Notes: generated by a model from the letters alone, not told the origin. DNA of 38,455 nucleotides from JAUXFS01 sp050329575 (GCA_050329575.1 JBHJOP010000135.1:1-38455), one strand, 5' to 3'. Shown: positions 7,775 through 17,054, counted from the first letter of the stretch. Made by a program: numbers and translations.

Positions 7775-8760
7775 TGAGCTGCCTCTTTCAGGTGGGGTGC
7801 GGATTCGGTGGCGGTGTCACGGGGCAGGAGCAGCCGTGCCAGGGAAACCGGGTTGATGGCACTCAGCCCGTCGGCGACATCGGCGTTGATACTGACTTCG
7901 GTGAATGCGAGGCTCGGCACGGCGGCGGTGGCGATGAGCCCGCCCAGTCTCCTTGCGATGTCGAGGCGGGTCGCCAGCATCTTCCTCGCACCGACGACCC
8001 GGAAGCCGGTGGCCATATCGGCGGTCTCGAGAGCGTCACCTCCGGCGGCCAGCACCATCACCGGCTCGGCCGCGGCGGCGGCAACGAGTTCGCGAAGGTG
8101 CTCGAGTTCGACGTCGGCGAATGGGTTGACGCCGGCGGTATCGATCAGCACGTCCCTGCCGTCGGCCTTGGCCACCGCAGCCGCGAGATCTGCCGGAGAG
8201 CGGGCGGTCACCAGGGGGAGCCCCAGGATGTCTGTGAACGCCTGCAACTGCTCGACGCCCCCGGCCTTGAGGGTGTCGGTGGTGATCATGCAGGGCCGGC
8301 GCCCGGCACGGTGGGCGCGGGTCGCCAGTTTGGCGGCGGCGATGGTCTTGCCGGCGCCCGGAGCGCCGACAAGCATCAGCGGCTTGGCGCCACTCCGCTC
8401 CGCCAGCGGCTCGAAGGCGAACAAGCTGTCGAACGCACCGGCCAGCGCCATCACCGTGCTCTCTCCCGTCAGACCTCGCGCGACCTCCAGCAGGTGCTCG
8501 GCAATCCCCTGCGGCACCCCGTGGAAGCTCAAGGCCTCCTTCAGGTCCGCGCCGATGTCGCGCGCGGGGCGGACTTCGGCCTCCCAGCGACCGACGGCCG
8601 CATCGTCCCCGCTGGCATCCTCGAGGGCGGCCGTGACTCGCGCGCCGCCCCCGGCGGCACCGGTCTCGGTCGAGACGATGATGGCATCCGGTCCCATTTC
8701 CCGGCGCACCATCTCCATCGCCCTGGCCACGGTCGGTGCGGCATAGGTTTTCAGACGCAT
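7771..8760 (-). CDS. flhF: FlhF, SRP-like GTPase for flagellar placement
   Basis: This encodes 329 residues. The N-terminal 'MRLKTYAAPTVARAMEMVRREMGPDAIIVST' is the conserved FlhF B-domain start. The basic linker that follows is short, so the protein is smaller than most FlhF proteins (often 400 or more residues). The NG GTPase domain shows the P-loop VGAPGAGKT at 131-139, a TDTLKAGGVEQLQ block at 161-173 and DTAG at 207-210. FlhF recruits the first basal-body components to the cell pole. It sits between flhA (18 bases upstream) and flhG (4-base overlap), the usual order. Confidence 0.9.
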   Translation of the reverse strand: MRLKTYAAPTVARAMEMVRREMGPDAIIVSTETGAAGGGARVTAALEDASGDDAAVGRWEAEVRPARDIGADLKEALSFHGVPQGIAEHLLEVARGLTGESTVMALAGAFDSLFAFEPLAERSGAKPLMLVGAPGAGKTIAAAKLATRAHRAGRRPCMITTDTLKAGGVEQLQAFTDILGLPLVTARSPADLAAAVAKADGRDVLIDTAGVNPFADVELEHLRELVAAAAAEPVMVLAAGGDALETADMATGFRVVGARKMLATRLDIARRLGGLIATAAVPSLAFTEVSINADVADGLSAINPVSLARLLLPRDTATESAPHLKEAAQ

Positions 8761-8778
8761 GGGGAGGCGGAGCCTTGA

Positions 8779-10890
8779 TCAGAGCTGGCCAACAGTGCGG
8801 ATCCGGGCCTTTGGAAAGATCTCGTTCTGTGACATCACCACCGATATCGGCCGAAAGCGCTCGACGATGGACCGGACGTAGGGACGGATCGTCGGGCTGG
8901 TGAGCAGGACCGGGGTCTCGCCGGCCATCGCGTGACGCTCGAATGTATTACGCACGGCGTTAATGAACTCCTGAAGCCTGCCGGGCGGCATCGCCAGCTG
9001 GCGATCATCTCCGCTTCCGGTCAGCGCCTCGGCGAACGCCTGCTCCCACTCCGGACTCAACGTCAGCAGCGGAATGAAGCCCTGATCGTTGGTGTTCATG
9101 GCCGAGATCAGGCGGGCGAGCCGGGAGCGCACGTGCTCAGTGATCTGGGTGACGCTACGGGTATGACCGCAAGCCTCCGAGATCCCTTCGAGGATGGTCG
9201 GCAGGTCGCGGATCGAAATGCGTTCAGCCAGAAGATTCTGCAGCACCCGTTGCACGCCGCCGTGGGAAATCTGTGCCGGAATCAGATCGGCGATCAGTTT
9301 CTGTTGATCCTTGTCCAGTTCGTCGAGCAGCTTTCGCGTCTCGGCGTAGGACAGGAGGTCGGCCATGTTGTCCTTGATCACCTCCGTCAGGTGGGTGGTG
9401 ATCACCGTCGACGGGTCGACCACCGTGTAGCCGCGGAACAGCGCCTCTTCCCGATGAGCGATGTCGATCCAGGTCGCCGGCAGACCGAACGTCGGCTCGC
9501 GGGTCTTCTCACCGGGGAGGGTGATCGCCTCGCCGCGGGGGTCCATGATCAGAAGCATGTTCGGCCGCAGCTCGCCCCGTCCGGCCTCTAGGTCCTTGAC
9601 CCTCAGGACATAGGTGTTGGCGGCGAGCTGCATGTTGTCCTGAATCCGGACGCTCGGCATGACGAACCCGAGTTCGCCCGCAAGCTGCCGGCGCAACGCC
9701 TTGATCTGATCGGTCAGCCGATGACCCTCGCCGTCGCCGTTGATCAGCGACAGCAACCCGTAGCCGAGCTCCAGGCGGATATCATCGATGCGCAGCGACG
9801 CCGAGATCGGCTCCTCGGCGGTAGGCGCCGCGGCTGCCGCCTCCTCGCCAAGCCGCACCTCCTCGTTTCGTCGCAGCTGGCCGTGATACACCTGCCAAGC
9901 GAGGCCGCCAGTGAACAGCGCCAGCAGCAGGAACGGCAGGGCCGGAACTCCCGGCAGCGCCGCCAGCGCGGCAAGCAGGAACGCGCTCATGCCGAGGACC
10001 TTGGGCTGGCTGCCCAGCTGGCGGAACAGCGCCTTCTCGGTGGCGCCCTGGATGCTGGCCTTCGTGACCACCATGCCGGCGGCGGTCGAGACGATCAGCG
10101 CCGGCACCTGGGTGACCAGCCCGTCGCCGACCGTCAGTCGCGTGTAGGTGTCGGCGGCAGTGGCGAACGTCAGATCCATCTGTGCGACGCCGATGACGAT
10201 CCCCGCGACCACGTTGATGAAGGTGATCAACAAACCGGCAATGGCGTCGCCCCGCACGAACTTGGCGGCGCCGTCCATCGCACCATAGAAGCTGCTCTCT
10301 TCCTCCAGTTCCCTGCGTCGGGCCCTCGCCTGATCTTCGTCGATCAAGCCTGCGGAGAGGTCGGCGTCGATCGCCATCTGCTTTCCCGGCATGGCGTCGA
10401 GGGTGAAGCGGGCGGACACCTCGGCGATCCGCCCGGAGCCCTTGGTAATGACCACGAAGTTGACGATCACCAGGATCGCGAAGACGATGATCCCGATGAC
10501 GAAGTTGTTCCCCATGACAAAACCGCCGAACGCTTCGATCACGCGCCCGGCGGCGGCCGGTCCCTCGTGGCCGTGGCTGAGGATCAGCCGGGTAGAGGCC
10601 AGGTTAAGGGCGAGGCGGACCATCGTGGCGAGCAGCAGCACGGTCGGGAAGGTGTTGAAGTCGAGCGGTTTGTGAACGAACAGGGCGGTTAGAAGGATCA
10701 GCACTGAGAGGGTGACCGAGAACGCGAGGCAGATGTCGAGCAGCCAGCGCGGCATCGGCAGAATGAGCACCATCAGAATTGACACGACGCCGAGCGCAAG
10801 CAGCATATCGCCGCGCTTGGCGAGGTGCGCGAAACGCTGCCCGAGCAAGCCCGCCGGCGAGGCCGCCGTCGCTGTGGAGCCTTCGGTCAT
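8779..10890 (-). CDS. flhA: FlhA, flagellar type III export gate protein
   Basis: This encodes 703 residues, normal length. The N-terminal half holds about eight membrane segments (for example 'MLLALGVVSILMVLILPMP', 'FVIGIIVFAILVIVNFVVI', 'VPALPFLLLALFTGGLAW'). Between segments is the conserved cytoplasmic block 'VRLALNLASTRLIL...GRIAEVSARFTLDAMPGKQMAIDADLSAG'. The soluble C-terminal domain (from about residue 360) forms the nonameric ring that docks export substrates and chaperones. The ATG at 10890 has GGGGAGG upstream. It follows flbD with a 33-base gap and precedes flhF. All hallmark regions are present; no defect is seen. Confidence 0.97.
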   Translation of the reverse strand: MTEGSTATAASPAGLLGQRFAHLAKRGDMLLALGVVSILMVLILPMPRWLLDICLAFSVTLSVLILLTALFVHKPLDFNTFPTVLLLATMVRLALNLASTRLILSHGHEGPAAAGRVIEAFGGFVMGNNFVIGIIVFAILVIVNFVVITKGSGRIAEVSARFTLDAMPGKQMAIDADLSAGLIDEDQARARRRELEEESSFYGAMDGAAKFVRGDAIAGLLITFINVVAGIVIGVAQMDLTFATAADTYTRLTVGDGLVTQVPALIVSTAAGMVVTKASIQGATEKALFRQLGSQPKVLGMSAFLLAALAALPGVPALPFLLLALFTGGLAWQVYHGQLRRNEEVRLGEEAAAAAPTAEEPISASLRIDDIRLELGYGLLSLINGDGEGHRLTDQIKALRRQLAGELGFVMPSVRIQDNMQLAANTYVLRVKDLEAGRGELRPNMLLIMDPRGEAITLPGEKTREPTFGLPATWIDIAHREEALFRGYTVVDPSTVITTHLTEVIKDNMADLLSYAETRKLLDELDKDQQKLIADLIPAQISHGGVQRVLQNLLAERISIRDLPTILEGISEACGHTRSVTQITEHVRSRLARLISAMNTNDQGFIPLLTLSPEWEQAFAEALTGSGDDRQLAMPPGRLQEFINAVRNTFERHAMAGETPVLLTSPTIRPYVRSIVERFRPISVVMSQNEIFPKARIRTVGQL

Positions 10891-10923
10891 GACCGGTAAC
10901 GACCTCCCCTCGCCCAGCGTTCG

Positions 10924-12279
10924 CTACGGGGCCGGTTGCTCGCAGGCGCCGGGTCTCGGCACGGCGATGCCCTCTTCCGTGTACTGCCGGAGTTTGTTGC
11001 GCAGCGTCCGAATGGAGATGCCGAGGATGTTGGCGGCGTGGGTGCGGTTGCCGAAGCAGTGGCCGAGGGTGTCGATGATCAGTTGCCTCTCCACGTCGGC
11101 GACGGTGCGACCAACGAGGGCGGTGTCGCCATGTCCGGGGGCCGGGCACGCGCGGCCGGAACGCGTCGCCGATGTGTCACCCATTCCGTCGAGCAGGATC
11201 GCTTCGGGCCCGATGCTCTCGCCGGTAGCCATCAGCACGGCACGGTGCATGGTGTTCTCGAGCTCCCGCACGTTTCCCGGCCAGGGATGCTGGAGCAGCT
11301 GGCGGCGGGTTTCGTCTGCGAGTGGCTTCGGCTCAAGGCCATTTGATTGCGCGTACTTGTCGGCGAAATGCCGAGCGAGGACATCGATGTCGCGGGGCCG
11401 TTCGCTCAGCGGCGGTACCTTCAACATCACGACGTTGAGGCGGAAGAAGAGGTCCTCGCGGAAGGATCCCGTGGCCACCGCTTGCTCCAGGTTGCGGTTG
11501 GAGGTGGCGATGATGCGGACATCCACCTTCACAGGGCGAGAGCTGCCGACCCGATCGATCTCCCGCTCCTGGAGGGCACGGAGCAGCTTCGCCTGCAGCC
11601 GCGGATCCATTTCGCTGACTTCGTCGAGCAGCAAGGTCCCACCGTTCGCTTCTTCGAAGCGGCCGATTCGGCGCGCCACCGCACCTGTGAAGGCGCCCTT
11701 CTCATGGCCGAACAGCTCGGATTCGAGTAGCGCTTCCGGGATCGCGGCGCAGTTGACGGCAACGAAGCGGGCCTGTGATCGACGGCTTCTGGCATGGACA
11801 TACCGCGCCAGCATCTCCTTACCGGTTCCGGAGGCGCCGACGATCAACACACTCGCATCACTGGATGCCACCTTGTCCGCTAACCGGAGCAATCCCGCCG
11901 TCCGCGGGTCGGCGTGGACAATGGCGTGATCATCCTCGGTCGCCGCTGCCAGGATCGCGGCGATGAGTTCGGCGTTCGGCGGTAACGGCAGGTATTCCTT
12001 GGCTCCTGCCTTGATTGCGTGGACCGCTGCACGGGTATCGTTGCCGATACCGCAAGCGACGACGGGAACGAAAATCCGTTCCGAGTTCAGGCAATCGACC
12101 AGGCAGGCGACGTCGAGCTTGACGTCGATTAGAATCAGATCGGCACCCTGTCCGGCGCGAAGCGTCCGCAAGCCGATCTCGATATCGTCGGCCTGCACGA
12201 CCTTGGCACCACGCTCCATGGCGATGCGGCTGGCCGCGCCGACCTGACCTTCGAGGTTTCCGATGATGAGCAACCGCAT
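10924..12279 (-). CDS. flbD: FlbD, sigma-54-dependent flagellar transcription activator
   Basis: This encodes 451 residues. It has an N-terminal receiver-like domain (1-110), an AAA+ domain with Walker A GASGTGKE at 148-155, the sigma-54 contact loop GAFTGA at 195-200 and Walker B GGTLLLDE at 213-220, and a Fis-type helix-turn-helix near the C-terminus (NRTHAANILGISIRTLRNKL, about 411-430). The arrangement and many local sequences match Caulobacter FlbD. The receiver lacks the acidic pair expected near residues 8-12 (GNLEGQ), although an Asp at 52 is present, so ordinary phosphorylation is doubtful. In Caulobacter, FlbD activates late hook and flagellin genes and represses fliF, under control of FliX; FliX is not in this window. 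It lies between motA and flhA. Confidence 0.93.
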   Translation of the reverse strand: MRLLIIGNLEGQVGAASRIAMERGAKVVQADDIEIGLRTLRAGQGADLILIDVKLDVACLVDCLNSERIFVPVVACGIGNDTRAAVHAIKAGAKEYLPLPPNAELIAAILAAATEDDHAIVHADPRTAGLLRLADKVASSDASVLIVGASGTGKEMLARYVHARSRRSQARFVAVNCAAIPEALLESELFGHEKGAFTGAVARRIGRFEEANGGTLLLDEVSEMDPRLQAKLLRALQEREIDRVGSSRPVKVDVRIIATSNRNLEQAVATGSFREDLFFRLNVVMLKVPPLSERPRDIDVLARHFADKYAQSNGLEPKPLADETRRQLLQHPWPGNVRELENTMHRAVLMATGESIGPEAILLDGMGDTSATRSGRACPAPGHGDTALVGRTVADVERQLIIDTLGHCFGNRTHAANILGISIRTLRNKLRQYTEEGIAVPRPGACEQPAP

Positions 12280-12304
12280 GACCGTCGACTCCGTACCGGC
12301 ATGG

Positions 12305-13132
12305 TCAGTTGAAGTATTTCACCCGGCACGCCGGGGGCAGGATGCTGTTGAGCAGCGTCTCAAGGCGACGCGGGTTCTCCTGACGGGCGATGGATATGGC
12401 GGCCGTCAGATAGATGAGGTTGAGCAGCGTTTCGTGTTCGGAGTTGCGCTCCAGCTTGGCCGCCAGTGGCGAGAACACCAGGTTGGCGAGCACGGCGCCG
12501 TAGAGGGTGGTCAGGAGCGCGACCGCCATGCTGGGTCCGATATGGGATGGATCGTCTAGGTTGCCGAGCATCTGGACCAGTCCGATCAGGGTTCCGATCA
12601 GCCCCATGGCCGGGGCGTATTCGGCGGCTTTGCGCAGCACTCCCGCACCTTTGGCGTGACGCTGCATCGTCGCCTGCATGTCGTGGCTGAGGACCTCCTC
12701 GATCTCTGCGGTCGGTGCACCGTCCACCACCAGCGACAGGCCTTTCTGCAGGAACGGCTGATCGGTCGTTCCGTCGAGGAGGTTCTGCAGCGCGAGAACA
12801 CCCTGACGCCGTGCGGTTTCGGCCGTCCGCAGAACCGCGATCGCTGCCTCGGACGGGTTGCCGTAGTTCTCGACCATCGCCTTTCCGACCACCCGGACGG
12901 TATTGACGACTTCGGCGAGCGAGCAGGAGATGGTGATCGCCGAGAAGGTGCCCCCGAGAACGATCAGGATCGACGGCAAGTTGACGAACGAGTGCGGCGA
13001 ACCGCCGAAAGCGATCGCCGCCGCCAACAGCCCGAAACCGCACCCGAGGCCGATGAATGTCGCCGGATCGACGGTCAGTCCCAGTCTTGTCATCCGCTGA
13101 CCGACTCCGCTGACGAGGGCGCGTGCGTTCAC
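12305..13132 (-). CDS. motA: MotA-type flagellar stator protein
   Basis: This encodes 275 residues of the MotA/TolQ/ExbB proton-channel family, the subunit that forms the pentamer around MotB and pushes on FliG. Membrane segments are visible at about 24-42 (TFIGLGCGFGLLAAAIAFGG), 52-70, 173-195 (YAPAMGLIGTLIGLVQML) and 206-228 (GPSMAVALLTTLYGAVLANLVF). The cytoplasmic loop contains 'AEIEEVLSHDMQATMQRHAKGAGVLRKAAEYAPAMG'. The start used is GTG at 13132, with CGGAG upstream; an ATG at 13093 is a real alternative and begins closer to the first membrane segment. The gene is inserted between fliN and flbD, and no motB occurs anywhere in the window. Confidence 0.88.
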   Translation of the reverse strand: MNARALVSGVGQRMTRLGLTVDPATFIGLGCGFGLLAAAIAFGGSPHSFVNLPSILIVLGGTFSAITISCSLAEVVNTVRVVGKAMVENYGNPSEAAIAVLRTAETARRQGVLALQNLLDGTTDQPFLQKGLSLVVDGAPTAEIEEVLSHDMQATMQRHAKGAGVLRKAAEYAPAMGLIGTLIGLVQMLGNLDDPSHIGPSMAVALLTTLYGAVLANLVFSPLAAKLERNSEHETLLNLIYLTAAISIARQENPRRLETLLNSILPPACRVKYFN

Positions 13133-13145
13133 GATCGGCTCCGTC

Positions 13146-13511
13146 TCATCCGCGCTCGTTCTTGACGATCTCGGTCATCGTCACCCCGAGGCGATCCTCG
13201 ACCACCACCACCTCGCCGCGGGCAACGAGCCGGTTGTTGACGTAGATATCGATCGCTTCGCCGACCTTGCGGTCGAGTTCGACGACTGCACCTCGTCCGA
13301 GCTTTAGCAACTGACTGACCTGCATCGTCGCCTTGCCGAGGACGGCGGAAACCTGCACCGGAATGTCGTAGACCGCCTCAAGATCCTGGGCCGAACGGAT
13401 GGACGGCGGGTGGTCGTCGGGTCGCGCCGAGGGCGCATCGGTCCCCTTCTGCGAATGCGTCTGCTCGGTCTGTTGCAGTTGGTCGAGGTAGAGATCGTTG
13501 TCGTCAGCCAT
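13146..13511 (-). CDS. fliN: FliN, C-ring switch protein
   Basis: This encodes 121 residues from the ATG at 13511. An upstream ATG (13529) would add six residues, but AGGA lies properly before 13511. The C-terminal half is a SpoA domain: 'VYDIPVQVSAVLGKATMQVSQLLKLGRGAVVELDRKVGEAIDIYVNNRLVARGEVVVVEDRLGVTMTEIV', complete and typical. The N-terminal ~45 residues are acidic and Gln-rich, probably flexible. FliN forms the lower C-ring with FliM and, with FliH, docks the export ATPase. It overlaps the fliH stop by 8 bases. FliM is not in the window. Confidence 0.92.
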   Translation of the reverse strand: MADDNDLYLDQLQQTEQTHSQKGTDAPSARPDDHPPSIRSAQDLEAVYDIPVQVSAVLGKATMQVSQLLKLGRGAVVELDRKVGEAIDIYVNNRLVARGEVVVVEDRLGVTMTEIVKNERG

Positions 13512-14277
13512 GATCGTGTTCCTGTTCATCCTGCCGGGAGTGCGGACCGCAGAATGCGACGAGAGCGGTCCCGGGTGGCACCTTCGCTCCTTCGGGATTG
13601 GGATCGCCGGGAACCGCGGCGGCGACGAGGCCGAGCGTGCGCGCGGCGACGGCGTCGATCTCGCGCCACAGGACCGCCGATGTCAGTTCGGCGCCGCCGC
13701 CTGCCCATTCGATCCGGCAGTCCGTTTCGGCGATCCGAGGGTCGGCAATCACCGAGACCCGACCGGCGAGGCGGCGCGTCTCGATTCGCTCGGCGAGGCC
13801 GGCGGCCACCGCATCGCGAAGGCGTTCGTGAACCCGGATGCGGAGCTCCGGTTGATCGATCAGCCGATCGAGGACCTGCTCTATCGCCAGCCCGATCTCG
13901 CCCGCGGCGTTGCGCCGATGCAGTTCGGGGAGGACCTTGCGGATCAGCGCCAGGGCAACCTTCATCGCGTCGGCCGAGGCGCGCTCGGCGTCTTGCTGGC
14001 GGTTGTCGAGCAGGCCGGCCACGCGGTCGGCGAGAGCATCGAGGGTTTCGGCAATGCGCCGCTGCAGGCTCTCGGCGATCTCGGCGGCGGCTTGTGCCCG
14101 GCCTTCGGCGACGCCCTCAGTGTGGGCGCGGGCGATGTCGTCGTCGCCGATGACCGCTGATTCCTCGTCGCTGCACGCCGACTCGGTGACGGGCGCCCTC
14201 CCGATGTCCGGTCCGGTGCCGGCCGGATCGGTACGATCGAAGGTGACGTCGAACAGGAACCTCTTGGCGGCAACCAT
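13504..14277 (-). CDS. fliH: FliH, export ATPase regulator (Caulobacter FlbE position)
   Basis: This encodes 257 residues from the ATG at 14277; a TTG at 14292 in the same frame overlaps the fliG stop and is less likely. The N-terminal third is variable. The middle is a long Ala/Glu/Arg-rich helix (EGVAEGRAQAAAEIAESLQRRIAETLDALADRVAGLL), the glycine-spaced coiled-coil region expected of FliH. The C-terminus (about 130-250) has the conserved 'ALALIRKVLPEL' and 'RLAGRVSVIADPRIAETDCRIEWAGGGAEL' pattern. FliH dimers hold the ATPase FliI and tether it to FliN. The position between fliG and fliN matches flbE in Caulobacter. Confidence 0.88.
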   Translation of the reverse strand: MVAAKRFLFDVTFDRTDPAGTGPDIGRAPVTESACSDEESAVIGDDDIARAHTEGVAEGRAQAAAEIAESLQRRIAETLDALADRVAGLLDNRQQDAERASADAMKVALALIRKVLPELHRRNAAGEIGLAIEQVLDRLIDQPELRIRVHERLRDAVAAGLAERIETRRLAGRVSVIADPRIAETDCRIEWAGGGAELTSAVLWREIDAVAARTLGLVAAAVPGDPNPEGAKVPPGTALVAFCGPHSRQDEQEHDHG

Positions 14278-14288
14278 GGACGAGGCTC

Positions 14289-15308
14289 TCAATACACCAA
14301 CTCGTCTTTGTCGCTGTGACCGGTGATCGCGATTGTCCCGGCATCGGAAAGGGCTTTGGCCACCGCGAGAATGGCCGCCTGGGCCTCGTCGACATCCTTC
14401 AGACGAACCGGCCCCATCGCTTCCATGTCCTCACGCATCATCTTTCCGGCGCGCTCTGACAGGTTGTTGAAGAACAGCTCCTTGACGACATCGGAGGCCC
14501 CTTTCAGCGCCACTGCGAGCTGTTCCTTGGGGATCTGGCGGAGAAGGGTCTGGACGCCGGCTGCGTCGAGGCGGGACAGATCCTCGAACGTGAACATCAG
14601 CTGTTTGATCCGTTCCGCCGACTCGGGACTGCGTTCCTCGAGCGCGGTCATCAGTCGGTTCTCGGCGCTGCGATCGAGGTTGTTGAAGATCTCGGCCATC
14701 ATCTCGTGCACGTCGCCGCGAGTCGTTCTTGCGAGGTGGGTCATGAACTCCGTCCGCAACGTTCGCTCAACCTGGTCGAGGATGTCCTTCTGCACCGTTT
14801 CCATGCGCAGCATGCGCATCACCACTTCCATGGCGAAGTTCTCGGGCAGCAACGCCAACACGCGAGCCGCGTGGGCGGTCTTGATTTTGGAGAGGACCAC
14901 CGCAACCGTTTGCGGATACTCGTTCTTGAGGTAGGTCGCGAGTACACCCTCGTTGACGTTGCCGAGCTTATCCCACATCGTCCGGCCGGAAGGGCCGCGG
15001 ATCTCCTCCATGATCTGATGGGCCCGCTCGCCGTCGAGGATCTTGCTCAGCAGTCGTTCGGTGCTGTCGTAGGTCCCCATCAACGAGCCGGTCGACGACA
15101 GATGGTCGGCGAATTCGATGAAGAGGGGCTCGATGACGGTCGACTTCACGGTGCCGAGAAGCGCCATGTTGTGGGAAAGGGTGCGTATTTCCTCGTCGTC
15201 CATCTTCTTGAACAGCTTGGCCGCCTGGTTCTCGCCCAATGCCAGCATGAAGATGGCAGCCTTCTCGGGGCCGGTGAGATCACGATAACTGTCCTTGACT
15301 CGCGGCAA
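14289..15308 (-). CDS. fliG: FliG, rotor/switch protein
   Basis: This encodes 339 residues, standard length. The three FliG domains are present: N-terminal (SYRDLTGPEKAAIFMLALGE), middle with the motif EYPQTVAVVLS (usually EHPQ), and C-terminal with MFTFEDLSRLDAAGVQTLL and 'DVVKELFFNNLSERAGKMMREDMEAMGPVRLKDVDEAQ', which carries the charged torque-generating helix facing MotA. The start is TTG at 15308 with an excellent GGGGAGG 8 bases upstream. It lies 19 bases after fliF; FliG assembles directly on the FliF ring. Confidence 0.96.
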   Translation of the reverse strand: MPRVKDSYRDLTGPEKAAIFMLALGENQAAKLFKKMDDEEIRTLSHNMALLGTVKSTVIEPLFIEFADHLSSTGSLMGTYDSTERLLSKILDGERAHQIMEEIRGPSGRTMWDKLGNVNEGVLATYLKNEYPQTVAVVLSKIKTAHAARVLALLPENFAMEVVMRMLRMETVQKDILDQVERTLRTEFMTHLARTTRGDVHEMMAEIFNNLDRSAENRLMTALEERSPESAERIKQLMFTFEDLSRLDAAGVQTLLRQIPKEQLAVALKGASDVVKELFFNNLSERAGKMMREDMEAMGPVRLKDVDEAQAAILAVAKALSDAGTIAITGHSDKDELVY

Positions 15309-15327
15309 TTCTCAGTCCTCCCCGGAG

Positions 15328-16995
15328 TCAGTCTTCCGCATAGAGCCAGCCGCGGATGATCGAGAGCGCCTCTTCAGGATGTTTGTCGACGATCTCGCCG
15401 ACCTTTTTGACGGCCGAAGCGTTGACCCTGCCTTCCACTTGCTGCAGGTCGATCATCCCGTCCAGGGCCTCGGCCGTCGGTGTTCGCTCACCCGCCGGCA
15501 GCGACGCCATGGCGGTTCCGGACACGGGCGGCGCCAACGCCGGCGGCTCGGGCTGCCTTGCGAGCAGATCCCGCGACGGGGCGCTTGCCTCCAGCGGCGT
15601 TGCTTCGACGAACCGCTTCATCAACGGGCGCACGACCAGCAGAAAAGCCAGCACCGCGAAGACGATCAGCACCAGATACTGCGCGAGGCGGAACAGATCG
15701 TTCTTGGTCAGGCCGAGCAGCATCGTCGGCTCTTCACCCTCAGGCGTGTCCAGTTCGACGAAGCGCATGTTGATGACTTCGACGGTGTCGCCGCGCTGAC
15801 CATCGAACCCGATGGCACTTCGGACCAGAGTCGCGAGAAGGTCTAGTTCCTGCTGCGAACGAGGCTGGTAGCCGTCGGACCCGTCCGGGGCGGGCCCGTA
15901 AACACCATCGACCAACACCGCAACCGAAAGCCGCTTGACGATGCCGGTCTCGCGGACGTGGTTGATGACCTTCTTGGAAATCTCGTAGTTGACGGTCTCC
16001 TCGTTGCGGCTCTCCTGCGCTTCGGCCCCGCCGAGGCCGGAGCCGTCGAGACGTGCGTCCGGAAGGTTGGTCGCGACCGACACCGGCAGCTGACCGTCGC
16101 CCTCGCGGTTGCTCGAAGTTTCGGTGATCGCTTGGGTCGAGCGGACGACCTGACCGTCCGGGTCGAACACCTCTTCGCTGGTGTTGATTCGGTCGAAGTT
16201 CATGTCCGCAAAAACTTCCGCCCGCACCTTGCCAGCGCCGACCGTCCGCTCCAAGAGCTGCTCGACGGTGCGGGCGAGGCGGCGCTCAAACAGCTCGCGT
16301 CGCTCGTCGGTTTTGGCGCTGAGGGTGCCGAGACTGAGACCGTCGTCAAAGCCCTGGGCGAGCAGCGAGCCGCGCCCGTCGACGATCGAAATCCGTAGCG
16401 GGTTGAGGCCCGGCACCGCCGATGCCACCAGGTTCTGGATACCGACGATCTGAGTCTGGGTGAGTCGGTTGGCACCGTGCATGTGGAGCAGAACCGAAGC
16501 GCTGGGCTCCTGGCGGTCACGTGAAAACAGTTCCCGCTTTGGCAGCACGAGGTGGACGCGCGCGCCCTTGACGGCGTCGATGGAGCGGATGGTGCGGGCG
16601 AGCTCGCCTTCGAGGGCCCGTACCAGGTTGACGTTCTGGATGAAGTTCGTGGTGCCGAGGCTGCTCGCGTTGTCGAAGATCTCGTATCCGATCGAGCCGC
16701 CGGCGGGCAGGCCCTGCTCGGCGAGGGTCAGCCGGGTGCGCGGCACCCGATCGGCGGGAACATAGATGGCACCGCCACCGCCGCGGATCTCGAACGGGAT
16801 GCGTGCGCTTTCGAGCTGGGCGACGATCCGCGCCGAGTCGGTGACGTCGAGGTCGGCGTAGAGCAGTTCGAGCTGCGGTGTCGACAGCCGCGTGACGATC
16901 CACAGGAAGAAGCCGACAAGGCCGAAGGTGACGGCGCCGATGACGGCCAGGCGCATCGGACCGAGATTGCGCATGACCTGGAGGGCTGCCTCCAT
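15328..16995 (-). CDS. fliF: FliF, MS-ring protein
   Basis: This encodes 555 residues, normal length. There is one N-terminal membrane segment (LAVIGAVTFGLVGFFLWIVT, about 17-36), ring-building motifs (LYADLDVTDSARIVAQLESARIPFEIRGG..., YEIFDNASSLGTTNFIQNVNLVRALEGELARTI), and a second membrane segment near residue 430-450 (LAQYLVLIVFAVLAFLLVV). The C-terminal tail ends with a FliG-binding helix (DGMIDLQQVEGRVNASAVKKVGEIVDKHPEEALSIIRGWL). FliF is the first flagellar ring to form in the inner membrane. It begins a new transcription unit after flgE: a 172-base gap with several hairpins precedes it. Confidence 0.97.
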   Translation of the reverse strand: MEAALQVMRNLGPMRLAVIGAVTFGLVGFFLWIVTRLSTPQLELLYADLDVTDSARIVAQLESARIPFEIRGGGGAIYVPADRVPRTRLTLAEQGLPAGGSIGYEIFDNASSLGTTNFIQNVNLVRALEGELARTIRSIDAVKGARVHLVLPKRELFSRDRQEPSASVLLHMHGANRLTQTQIVGIQNLVASAVPGLNPLRISIVDGRGSLLAQGFDDGLSLGTLSAKTDERRELFERRLARTVEQLLERTVGAGKVRAEVFADMNFDRINTSEEVFDPDGQVVRSTQAITETSSNREGDGQLPVSVATNLPDARLDGSGLGGAEAQESRNEETVNYEISKKVINHVRETGIVKRLSVAVLVDGVYGPAPDGSDGYQPRSQQELDLLATLVRSAIGFDGQRGDTVEVINMRFVELDTPEGEEPTMLLGLTKNDLFRLAQYLVLIVFAVLAFLLVVRPLMKRFVEATPLEASAPSRDLLARQPEPPALAPPVSGTAMASLPAGERTPTAEALDGMIDLQQVEGRVNASAVKKVGEIVDKHPEEALSIIRGWLYAED

Positions 16996-17026
16996 GATCG
17001 TTCCCTCGCACCGGGTCTAATAGATT

Positions 17027-17054
17027 GAGCCGTCGGGGTTTCTCCCCACGGCTC
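17027..17054 (-). promoter_or_regulatory. Hairpin in the presumed fliF leader
   Basis: The plus-strand arms are GAGCCGTCGGGG (17027-17038) and CCCCACGGCTC (17044-17054), with a five-base loop and one bulged base. In the fliF direction it ends about 32 bases before the fliF ATG and is not followed by a T-run, so it is more likely a leader-RNA structure or protein site than a terminator. Function unproven. Confidence 0.4.
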
